A DNA stretch of 64,000 nt, taken from NCBI RefSeq assembly GCF_001929375.1, contig NZ_MSGO01000009.1, forward strand, positions 1 through 64,000, in the 5' to 3' direction. Below are positions 48,356-55,868 of this stretch, piece by piece. The position numbers and the translations under genes are program-made. Every line of letters begins with the position of its first letter. The first letter of the stretch is position 1. The notes beneath the pieces are model-generated. The model ran no database searches, had not been told where the DNA came from, and saw only the letters and a list, made by a program, of their open reading frames with translations. This DNA comes from Actinomyces oris (lineage in GTDB: Bacteria; Actinomycetota; Actinomycetes; Actinomycetales; Actinomycetaceae).

Positions 48356-48540
48356 ACCGCGGTACCACCTCGCTTGCCGTGCTGCGCGCCCCGAGAGGGA
48401 CGGTGTGCACGACCGCTTCGTTTCCAGCTGTGACGGGCTGTCCCGTCCGGTTCTACTGAGGGCCGACGACGCTGGTGCGCCGGGGTCCGGTTCTTCCGGA
48501 GGCTCGCCGGTGATGGCCGGGTCTGTGCCTTTGCTCCGGG
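48356..48540 (-). promoter_or_regulatory. Ile T-box riboswitch of ileS
   Basis: On the minus strand the conserved T-box aggtggtaccgcggt lies at 48356-48370. Upstream, the specifier stem contains ggccATCaccggcgagc with the Ile codon ATC at 48512-48514, followed by cctccggaagaac, the pattern of actinobacterial ileS leaders with an ultrashort stem I. These elements act on translation rather than termination; I see no U-run after the T-box. Uncharged tRNA-Ile would open the ileS ribosome-binding site. A weak -10 (tacact, 48542-48547) sits just upstream. Confidence 0.9.
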
Positions 48541-48666
48541 AAGTGTAGTGGGCGGTGCGCCACCGGGGCCAGTTCACGCCACGGCTTGACGGCGTCGTCC
48601 TCCCCACACCCGGCGGTGGAATAGCGGGCGGCTGCACGCCTGTCCCCGGAGCCGGTCCCAGCGGCA

Positions 48667-48752
48667 GTAACCGAATCTGCACACACCAACAAGAACTTCA
48701 AAGACGACACGAATACGCGTCGCCTTTGAAGAAAAAGTTGATCTGTGGGCGG
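48667..48752 (-). repeat. 86-bp direct repeat, copy 1 (terminator-bearing)
   Basis: 83 of 86 bases match copy 2 at 49790-49875. It contains a 16-bp stem (cttcaaag... / ...ctttgaag) that is fully paired, with two G-U pairs, only in the minus-strand RNA, followed by ttcttgttgg. It begins 35 bp after the aldo/keto reductase stop, as a terminator should. Confidence 0.85.
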
Positions 48753-48786
48753 TGGAACTGCCGGCGCCGGCTCGGAACCGCTCGGT

Positions 48787-49734
48787 CTAGCCGGCTGCGT
48801 TGAGCTCCTCGACGACCTCCTGAGGGAGGCTGAAGCGGGTGGCCTCGACGGCATCAGTGAGCTGAGCGACGCTGCTGACGCCCACGATCGGGGTGATGGT
48901 CGGCTGCTGGGCGTTGAGAAGAGCCAGGACGACCTGGCTCGGCTTCATGGCCAGGCTGTCCGACCATTGACGCAGAGCCGTCAGCCGCTTGTCAGTCCCC
49001 GGGTGCCTGTAGGCCTTGGGCAGCGGGCGCTCCGGGTGCTCGTAGGCGCCGGTGAGCAGCGGCGTGTAGGCCCACAGGTCCAGCCCGCAGCGCTCGGCGA
49101 GGTCCTTGCTCTCGATGGTCATCATCCCGTGGGGGTGGTCCTCGCCCTCAACCGGGGTGTCCGGCCTCGGGTGGAGATAGGACTCCCGCAGCTGCAGGGC
49201 GCTGAATCCGGCCGAGCCCCGCTGCTGGGCGTGCACGTTGGCTGCGGCGGCGTACCAGGCCGGGTGGTTGGACAGCCCGATCCGTGCAGTCAGCCCTTGC
49301 TCAACCAGGTCACCGAAGGTCTCAGCGACATCCGCGACCGGCTGCGCCCGGTCCTCCATATGGGCCCAGTACATGTCGACGCGCTCCGTCTGCAGGCGCT
49401 GCAGGCTGTCCCGGATGGCCTGATTGACAGTGTCCCTGCCGAGACCTTCCACGGCGCCCGGGAAGCCGTGGGGGCGGGTCGGCTCCGCACCGACCTTGGT
49501 GCTGATCCTCACCTGGTCGCGCACGCCACGATCAGTGAGCCACTGGCCGATGACGGTCTCGCTCTGGCCCCCGAGGCCGGTCTCGGCTCCCCAGAAGGCG
49601 TAGCAGTTCGCGGTGTCGATCCACTGGCCGCCCAGCTCCAGGTAGGCGTCGAGGACCTCTCGGGACCGGGCGGCGGACAGGCGGGTTCCGAAGTGCATGG
49701 TTCCCAGCGCCATGCGGGGATGTGCATCAGTCAT
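48787..49734 (-). CDS. aldo/keto reductase family protein
   Basis: 315 residues, TIM barrel. Family motifs: LGTMHFGTRL, GGQWIDTANCYAFWGAETGLGG (catalytic Asp and Tyr in DTANCY), ISTKVGAEP (Lys), VDMYWAHMED (His), and a C-terminal NADPH-binding IVGVSSVAQLTDAV. Tyr56-like and His positions support activity on carbonyls with NADPH; the substrate is unknown. ATG at 49734 with GAGAGGAA upstream; the frame stays open far upstream through the repeat but without homology. Flanked by two copies of an 86-bp repeat. Confidence 0.9.
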   Translation of the reverse strand: MTDAHPRMALGTMHFGTRLSAARSREVLDAYLELGGQWIDTANCYAFWGAETGLGGQSETVIGQWLTDRGVRDQVRISTKVGAEPTRPHGFPGAVEGLGRDTVNQAIRDSLQRLQTERVDMYWAHMEDRAQPVADVAETFGDLVEQGLTARIGLSNHPAWYAAAANVHAQQRGSAGFSALQLRESYLHPRPDTPVEGEDHPHGMMTIESKDLAERCGLDLWAYTPLLTGAYEHPERPLPKAYRHPGTDKRLTALRQWSDSLAMKPSQVVLALLNAQQPTITPIVGVSSVAQLTDAVEATRFSLPQEVVEELNAAG

Positions 49735-49789
49735 CGGGTTCCTCTCCTCCGTGTCATCAAGGTGAGCGGTGCGAGGCACACCAGCGACC

Positions 49790-49875
49790 GTAACCGAATC
49801 TGCACACACCGACAAGAACTTCAAAAGCGACACGAATACGCGTCGCCTTTGAAGAAAAAGTTGATCTGTGGGCGG
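49790..49875 (-). repeat. 86-bp direct repeat, copy 2 (terminator-bearing)
   Basis: Same orientation as copy 1 and 1123 bp away. It lies 17 bp after the stop of the Gly-rich membrane-protein gene and 56 bp before the reductase start. The three differences from copy 1 leave the minus-strand stem paired (G-U instead of G-C). Confidence 0.85.
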
Positions 49876-49891
49876 CGCAGTGCCGGCGCCC

Positions 49892-50734
49892 TCAGCCCTG
49901 CGTGCTCGGAGAGGCGTCCTGCTGCTGGAGGACGCCCGAGGAGCCTGAGCCGCCCTTCTGGTGGTTGCCATCACCCGAGCCGGAGCCCGACTGCTGGTCG
50001 CCGCTCGAGCCCGAGCCACTGGAGGCGTCGCCGTTGGGGGTGGTCCGGCCTGCCCCGCCGGAGCCTCCTCCCGGACCGCCCTGGCCGTTCTGGCCACCGG
50101 GGCCGCCCTGTCCGCCAGGGCCGCCGCCGGGCATCTGCCCGCCGGGACCTCCCCCGCCAGGACCTCCTTGGCCCTCTGCGGGCATGCCCTGACCGTTGCC
50201 GCCTCCCTGCTGCTGGGCCTGACCGTGCTGGGAACTGGAGCTGAGGAGCTCGTTGGCCCCCCACCCGGCCCCGAAGGAGCCCGCCAGCAGCGCCACTCCA
50301 GCGGCACCCACGACGGCACGGCGGAGGTACCAGGGCCCACGCGCCTTGGTCCGCACCTTCTTGGCCGCCGCGGATGCGGACGGCACGACACCGATCGTCG
50401 CAGCGTTCTGAGCATCCGGGGACGCCCACGCCCCGCCCAGCCTGGTGTCGGCGGTGCTGCTGCCGGCAGCCGAGCGAGCCGCCCCGGAGCCCGTGGCGGA
50501 GTCCTGCGTGACGTCCTTGGCAAGAACCTCGGTCCTCACCGAGCCTGAGTCAGCGCTACCCGCAGAGTCCTTGAGATCCTTGACGCCCGTGGTGTCGTCA
50601 CTGTCGCGGCCGTCAGCGACGTCCTGCGAGAGGCGCTGCGCGGCGTCGGCGGCGTCCCTGGTGGGAAGACTCTCCGTGGCCGCGTCGCGCGGGGAGGAAG
50701 TGGCCTCGCCACCGGAGGAGACGTGCTTGCTCAT
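49892..50734 (-). CDS. membrane-anchored Gly-rich hypothetical protein
   Basis: 280 residues, not recognised. Residues 1-135 are hydrophilic and Ser/Asp/Ala-rich; KKVRTKARGPWYLRR gives a positive border; one membrane helix follows (AVVGAAGVALLAGSFGAG, about 140-158). Residues about 165-280 are a low-complexity tail of Gly, Gln, Pro, Ser (GGPGGGGPGG and GQGGPGG repeats) ending in QQQDASPSTQG. By the positive-inside rule the tail would be outside the cell. ATG at 50734. It may be a surface or stress-linked protein; no domain supports this. Confidence 0.75.
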   Translation of the reverse strand: MSKHVSSGGEATSSPRDAATESLPTRDAADAAQRLSQDVADGRDSDDTTGVKDLKDSAGSADSGSVRTEVLAKDVTQDSATGSGAARSAAGSSTADTRLGGAWASPDAQNAATIGVVPSASAAAKKVRTKARGPWYLRRAVVGAAGVALLAGSFGAGWGANELLSSSSQHGQAQQQGGGNGQGMPAEGQGGPGGGGPGGQMPGGGPGGQGGPGGQNGQGGPGGGSGGAGRTTPNGDASSGSGSSGDQQSGSGSGDGNHQKGGSGSSGVLQQQDASPSTQG

Positions 50735-50849
50735 GGGTGTCCTTTCAGTCTGGTTCCCGGCCCGGCCGGGGCTGGAAGAGACGCTAGGAACCCGCGCTGT
50801 GCTCGGGGCAGGCCGAGCCTGTGGACCACCTATGTCCGACGACGCTCCC

Positions 50850-51632
50850 CTACTGCTCCCGGGCCACCAGCGTGTTAGAGGCCTGGGCCCGAGGCCGCAC
50901 CACCAGGGAGTCGATGTTGACGTGGGCGGGCAGCTCCAGCGTCCAGGCGATGCAGGCGGCGACGTCGTCGGCGCTGAGCGGCTCGGCGACACCGGCGTAG
51001 ACCTTCGCGGCGGCCTCGGCGTCCCCGTGGAGACGGTTGAGGGAGAACTCCTCGGTGGCCACCATGCCGGGGGCGATCTCAATGACGCGCACCGGCTCCC
51101 CCACCAGCTCCAGGCGCAGCGTGTTCGCAATGATCCGCTCGGCGTGCTTGGCCGCCACGTAACCGCCCCCACCGGGGTAGGTGTCGTGGGCCGCCGCGGA
51201 GGTGAGGAAGACCAGGTCCCCGCCCCGCTGCCGCAGACCCGGCAGGAAGGCCTGGCTCACGCGCAGGGCCGCGAGCGCGTTGCGCTCATACATGGTGGCC
51301 CACTCCCGGGCGCTGCCCTCGGCGACCGGGTCGACTCCCAGCGCGCCGCCGGCATTGTTGACGACGGCGTCAACGCCTCCCTCGGCCAGTACCTCGCTGG
51401 CCAGGCGCTCGACGTCGTCGGGCTCCTGGAGGTCTGCGGCCACCCACGTGCAGCCGGTCTCGGCGGCCAGCGCCTCGAGGCGCTCCACCCGCCGCGCGGT
51501 GGCGACGACCTCCCACCCGTGGGAGCGCAGGAGCCGGACGGTGGCGGCACCGATACCGGTGGAGGCCCCGGTGACCAGGGCGCGGCGGGCCGGTGCGGAG
51601 TCGACGGTGACGTTCTTCGGGTTCTCGCTCAT
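50850..51632 (-). CDS. short-chain dehydrogenase/reductase
   Basis: 260 residues. The cofactor loop is VTGASTGIGAATV, with TARRVERL after beta-2 (basic residues favour NADP), then ADLQEPDD, VVNNAGGALG and the active site: Ser in FLTSAAAHD, Tyr-Lys in YVAAKHAER. It ends with SLVVRPRAQ, typical of YdfG-like 3-hydroxy acid dehydrogenases. The substrate is unknown, with serine or 3-hydroxy acids possible. Divergent from the antiporter gene with 114 bp between. Confidence 0.92.
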   Translation of the reverse strand: MSENPKNVTVDSAPARRALVTGASTGIGAATVRLLRSHGWEVVATARRVERLEALAAETGCTWVAADLQEPDDVERLASEVLAEGGVDAVVNNAGGALGVDPVAEGSAREWATMYERNALAALRVSQAFLPGLRQRGGDLVFLTSAAAHDTYPGGGGYVAAKHAERIIANTLRLELVGEPVRVIEIAPGMVATEEFSLNRLHGDAEAAAKVYAGVAEPLSADDVAACIAWTLELPAHVNIDSLVVRPRAQASNTLVAREQ

Positions 51633-51746
51633 CGGTCCACGATACGTCCCCGTCACGCTCGCCTGGCACAATCGGCCTCGATTCGCACGGGTCCTCCCAG
51701 GCCCGCTTGCGAAGCCCAGCACAGTCGGCCCCACCGGAAGGCCCCT

Positions 51747-53114
51747 ATGAACGCCATCATCCTCGCCGTCCTGGTCATGCTCGTCCTGGCGATGCTGCGC
51801 GTCCATGTGGTCCTGTCCTTGTTCGTCGGCGCTCTCGCCGGTGGGCTGAGCGCCGGCCTGGGCATCAGCCGCACCATGGTCGCCTTTCAGGACGGGCTGG
51901 CTGCCGGGGCCAAGATCGCCCTGTCCTACGCGCTGCTGGGGGCCTTCGCCATGGCGGTGGCGCACTCGGGCCTGCCCCAGCTGCTGGCGAACTGGCTCAT
52001 CGGCCGCATCGAGAACAAGGACGAGTCCGCCTCCCGCAGGGCCGTGCGCACGACCACCATGCTGGTGCTGGGCGGGATCACGGCGATGGCGGTCATGAGT
52101 CAGAACCTCATCCCGGTTCACATCGCCTTCATCCCGCTGGTGGTCCCACCGCTGCTCATCGTCATGAGCCGTCTGCAGCTGGACCGCCGCGCCGTGACCT
52201 GCGCCATCACCTTCGGGCTGGTCACCACCTACATGTTCCTGCCCCTGGGCTTCGGACGGGTCTTTCTCCACGACATCCTCTACGCCAACATCGAGGAGGC
52301 GGGCCTGGACGTCTCCGGTATCCCGGCCACCCAGGCCATGGGGATTCCGGCGCTGGGCATGTTCACGGGGCTGCTCATCGCCTTGTTCGTCACCTACCGC
52401 AAGCCCCGCGTCTACCGGATCGACACCGGCAGCGGCCCCGGTTCGGGCGAGGATGCCTCTGGCCCGGTCGAGATCGACCGCCGCAAGGTGGCGATCGCGC
52501 TGGTCGCCGTCGTCGCCTGCTTCGTGGTCCAGACCATCCTGACCTGGACGGAGTCCAAGGCCGACCCGCTCCTGGTCGGGGCCCTGATCGGCCTGCTGCT
52601 GTTCATGGCCACCCGGGTCGTCACCATCGCCGAGGCCGACGACGTCTTCACCGGAGGCATGCGGATGATGGCCCTCATCGGGCTCATCATGATCACGGCG
52701 CAGGGCTTCGCCGCCGTCCTGAAGGAGACCAGGCAGATCGAGCCGCTGGTGAAGTCGGCGACCTCCTTGTTCGCGGGCTCCAAGCCCGCCGCCGCCTTCG
52801 TCATGCTGCTCGTGGGCCTCATCGTGACGATGGGCATCGGCTCGTCCTTCTCCACCCTGCCGATCATCTCGGCGATCTACGTGCCGCTGTGCGTGTCCCT
52901 GGGCTTCTCGCCGGTCGCCACGGTCTCCCTCATCGGGACCGCCGGGGCCCTGGGGGACGCCGGCTCACCGGCGTCGGACTCCACGCTGGGTCCCACGGCC
53001 GGGCTCAACGCCGACGGGCAGCACGACCACATGCGCGACTCGGTCATCCCGACCTTCCTGCACTTCAACATCCCCCTGCTCATCGCCGGGTGGATCGCCG
53101 CACTGGTGCTCTGA
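51747..53114 (+). CDS. NhaC-type Na+/H+ antiporter family protein
   Basis: 455 residues with about 11-12 membrane helices. The family signatures are VLSLFVGALAGGLSAGLG near the start, MSQNLIPVHIAFIPLVVPPLL, GGMRMMALIGLIMITAQGF and the C-terminal GTAGALGDAGSPASDSTLGPTAGLN, which matches Na_H_antiport_1/2 proteins such as YuiF. Some relatives move amino acids or dicarboxylates, so the substrate is open. ATG at 51747 with GGAAGG five bases upstream. Confidence 0.88.
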   Translation: MNAIILAVLVMLVLAMLRVHVVLSLFVGALAGGLSAGLGISRTMVAFQDGLAAGAKIALSYALLGAFAMAVAHSGLPQLLANWLIGRIENKDESASRRAVRTTTMLVLGGITAMAVMSQNLIPVHIAFIPLVVPPLLIVMSRLQLDRRAVTCAITFGLVTTYMFLPLGFGRVFLHDILYANIEEAGLDVSGIPATQAMGIPALGMFTGLLIALFVTYRKPRVYRIDTGSGPGSGEDASGPVEIDRRKVAIALVAVVACFVVQTILTWTESKADPLLVGALIGLLLFMATRVVTIAEADDVFTGGMRMMALIGLIMITAQGFAAVLKETRQIEPLVKSATSLFAGSKPAAAFVMLLVGLIVTMGIGSSFSTLPIISAIYVPLCVSLGFSPVATVSLIGTAGALGDAGSPASDSTLGPTAGLNADGQHDHMRDSVIPTFLHFNIPLLIAGWIAALVL

Positions 53115-53202
53115 AGGTCACCGGGGCCCCGGAAGTCTCACCGCCTAGCGCGCCGCCGCGGTACGGTGATGGCCTCATGTCGCTCACGAGCAGGAGGCCA
53201 TC

Positions 53203-54027
53203 ATGCGTATCGGGTTCATCGGCGCCGGCAACATGGTCAGCGCCATTGTGAGAGGGGCGGTGGCCGCGGGAACACCGGCCGGGCACCTGCTGCTGACCAG
53301 CAAGCACGGTTCCGCCGAGCACCTGGCCGGGCAGGTCGGGGCCGTCCACGTGCCCGACGCCGCCGAGCTGGTCTTACGCAGCGACGTCCTCATCCTGGGC
53401 CTCAAGCCCTACGTCATCCCCGAGGTCCTGCCCCGCCTGTCGGAGGCCATCGCCGGCAGCCGGCCCCTGGTGGTCTCCATCGCGGCCGGCCTGACCCTGG
53501 AGCGCCTGGAGTCGATGCTGCCGGGCGGTACCCGGGTGGTGCGCACCATGCCGAACATGGCCGCCTCCGTGGGCGAGTCGATGACGGCGCTGGCCCCGGG
53601 CAGCAGTGTGAGCGCCCAGGACCTGGAGACGGTGCGCACCCTCATGGAGTCCATCGGCCGCACCGTGATCCTGGAGGAGAAGGACTTCTCCTCCTTCATC
53701 GGTCTGGCGGGCTCCTCCCCCGCCCTGGTGTGCGCCTTCATCGACGCCCTGGCGCGCGCCGGCGTCATGGGCGGTATCCCCAAGGCCCTGGCCGTCCAGA
53801 TCGTGGCTCAGGCGGTGCTGGGGACCGCCCGCACCGTGCAGACCGAGGCTCAGCGCACCGCGGAGGGAGGCCACGGCCGCACCCCGGCCGACCTCATTGA
53901 CGCGGTCTGCTCCCCCGGCGGGACAACGGTGGCGGGCATGGTGGCCCTGGAACGGGCCGGTTTCTCCGACGCCGTCGTGCGCGCCTTTGAGGCCATCGCC
54001 GAACAGGATCGGCGGCTGGGAGCCTGA
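53203..54027 (+). CDS. proC: pyrroline-5-carboxylate reductase
   Basis: 274 residues. The NAD(P) loop is GFIGAGNMVSAIVRG; the family block VRTMPNMAASVGESMTALAPG and the C-terminal SSPALVCAFIDALARAGVMGGIP and CSPGGTTVAGMVALERAGFS define ProC. It makes proline from pyrroline-5-carboxylate. ATG at 53203 with AGGAGG five bases upstream. It is convergent with the ABC half-transporter gene 70 bp further. Confidence 0.96.
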   Translation: MRIGFIGAGNMVSAIVRGAVAAGTPAGHLLLTSKHGSAEHLAGQVGAVHVPDAAELVLRSDVLILGLKPYVIPEVLPRLSEAIAGSRPLVVSIAAGLTLERLESMLPGGTRVVRTMPNMAASVGESMTALAPGSSVSAQDLETVRTLMESIGRTVILEEKDFSSFIGLAGSSPALVCAFIDALARAGVMGGIPKALAVQIVAQAVLGTARTVQTEAQRTAEGGHGRTPADLIDAVCSPGGTTVAGMVALERAGFSDAVVRAFEAIAEQDRRLGA

Positions 54028-54096
54028 GCGCGAGCACAGCCCACCGCCGAAACGGGCATTCTTCGCGTAGCCCTGCTGAGGCTCCGCCACCGTTGC

Positions 54097-55866
54097 TCAG
54101 TCGCCTTCTGCGGAGATCGCCTTTCTCGGTGAGGAGGAGATGTGCCAGCGCGAGGAGGCCGTGGAGGCCTCGATGAACTCACGGAAGGGGCCGGGAACGG
54201 CAGCCAGCTCCTGGGGCGTACCGCACTGGACCACGCGGGCGCCGGCCTGACTCGGCTCGAGGAAGACGACCTCGTCGGCCTGGCGGACGGTGGACAGGCG
54301 GTGGGCCACCACGATGACGGTGCGGCCCTCGGAGAGCTCTCGCACCACCTCGGTGATGGCGGACTCGTTCTCCCCGTCCAGGGCCGAGGTGATCTCGTCG
54401 AGCAGCAGGATGGGGGCGTCCTTGACGAAGGCGCGGGCGATGGCGACGCGCTGACGCTCCCCACCGGACAGGCTCAGCCCGCCGGGACCGACCTGTGTGT
54501 CCCACCCGTGCGGCAGCGCCTCGATGACGCGGTCCAGGCGGGCGCGTCGGGCGGCCTCGGCCAGCTCGGCGTCGGTGGCCTCGGGCCGGGCGATGCGCAG
54601 GTTCTCCCGGATGGTGGTGTCGAACAGGTAGACGTCCTGGAAGACCATGGAGGTCATGCCCATGATCGTCGAGGCGCGCATGGAGCGGACCGGTGCGCCG
54701 CCAATGGTGACGGTCCCGCCGTCGACGTCCCAGAACCGGGCGGCCAGGCGCAGGATCGTGGACTTTCCTGCCCCTGAGGGCCCCACCAGGGCGGTCACTC
54801 GTCCCTGCGGTGCGCTCAGGCAGACGCCCGCCAGGACGGGGCGGCCGGCGTCGTAGGAGAAGGAGACGTCGTTCAGGGCGATCGTGGTCCCCCGGGGCTC
54901 GATCTCCTGGCCGGGCTCGGGGTCGGGCAGGGGACGGGCGTTAAGGATGTCCCCCACGGCCTGCAGGGCGACCTTCGCGTTGTCGGCCTCGGCGCCGTAC
55001 ATGGCGGCCTTGGTCAGTGGCAGGAGCGTGCGCGCGGTGACGGCCATGATCGCCAGGTATGCGACGACGTCGAGCCGGTGCCCGCTCACACGTGACAGTC
55101 CCATCGCCATGACCAGGGCGAAGGCGATGTTGACGATGAGGTTGAAGTACTGCCCGGGCCTGCCCTTGACCCGTAACCCGTCCAGGGTGGCGGTGGAGTC
55201 GGCCTCCAGGGCGGTTCGCACCGGCGCCCAGCCCGTCTTGGTGACGCCGGTGGCGCGCAGCACGGGCTGGAGCCGGGCGAACTCCACGAGGCGTCCGGCC
55301 GCGGCGCTCGAGGTGCGGTCCTCCATCTCGTTGGCGCGGGTGGTTGCGGCTCCCATGAGCCGCCACGTCAGGACCAGCGGGACGATGGCGGCGGCCATGA
55401 TGAGCGCCAGGGGCCACTCGACGACGGCGGTGGCCCCGACCATGACCAGCGGGACGATGAAGGCGTTGCACAGGTTGGGGATCACCATGGAGGCCAGGTG
55501 GGAGAGGGTGTTGACCTCCTTGGAGGTGGCGTTGACGACGGCGGCCTCACGCTCGGCGCTGAACCAGCCCAGGGGCAGGGTCAGGACGTGATCGGCGACG
55601 CGGTCGATCATCGTGTCGCAGACCTCGAAGACACTGACCCGGTAGGAGCGGTGCATGGCGGTGGTGTCGACGACGACGCTCACCACCCCCAGGACCACGA
55701 CTGCGATCAGCCAACCGGTCAGGGACTCCGAGCGCGAGTAGAGGGCTCGCAGGAAGGGGATCATGAGGGCCAGGGTGAGGCCCTGAAGGACTGCGGAGGC
55801 TACGAACCAGGCGGTGATGGTCCGCATCTCGGCGGCGTTGACGACTCGCGTCAGCAGCTTCCACAT
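54097..55866 (-). CDS. ABC half-transporter (exporter fold), subunit B
   Basis: 589 residues: six membrane helices (about 10-290) and an ATPase domain with VGPSGAGKSTILRLAARF (Walker A), LSLSGGERQRVAIARAFV (signature), ILLLDEITSALDGENE (Walker B plus catalytic Glu) and VVAHRLSTVRQADEV. All motifs are intact. It follows its partner by 2 bp, so they probably form a heterodimer. Iron-linked importers of this fold (YbtPQ, IrtAB) share this arrangement, and a Fur-like site lies upstream of the operon, so a siderophore role is inferred; an exporter role is the alternative. Confidence 0.9.
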   Translation of the reverse strand: MWKLLTRVVNAAEMRTITAWFVASAVLQGLTLALMIPFLRALYSRSESLTGWLIAVVVLGVVSVVVDTTAMHRSYRVSVFEVCDTMIDRVADHVLTLPLGWFSAEREAAVVNATSKEVNTLSHLASMVIPNLCNAFIVPLVMVGATAVVEWPLALIMAAAIVPLVLTWRLMGAATTRANEMEDRTSSAAAGRLVEFARLQPVLRATGVTKTGWAPVRTALEADSTATLDGLRVKGRPGQYFNLIVNIAFALVMAMGLSRVSGHRLDVVAYLAIMAVTARTLLPLTKAAMYGAEADNAKVALQAVGDILNARPLPDPEPGQEIEPRGTTIALNDVSFSYDAGRPVLAGVCLSAPQGRVTALVGPSGAGKSTILRLAARFWDVDGGTVTIGGAPVRSMRASTIMGMTSMVFQDVYLFDTTIRENLRIARPEATDAELAEAARRARLDRVIEALPHGWDTQVGPGGLSLSGGERQRVAIARAFVKDAPILLLDEITSALDGENESAITEVVRELSEGRTVIVVAHRLSTVRQADEVVFLEPSQAGARVVQCGTPQELAAVPGPFREFIEASTASSRWHISSSPRKAISAEGD

Positions 55867-55868
55867 GG

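Noticed and set aside
45003-48548. An 1181-codon open frame on the plus strand across ileS.
   Set aside because: It mirrors ileS codon by codon, has no homology-like motifs and is explained by the third-position GC bias of the real gene on the minus strand.
48667-49875. Repeats read as a CRISPR or MITE.
   Set aside because: Only two copies, no regular spacers, no cas gene and no terminal inverted repeats at the 86-bp borders; the hairpin position fits a terminator.
48787-50523. A longer aldo/keto reductase start extending through the 86-bp repeat.
   Set aside because: The extra codons cover the terminator repeat and the neighbouring membrane-protein gene. The ATG at 49734 has its own ribosome-binding site and gives the family length.
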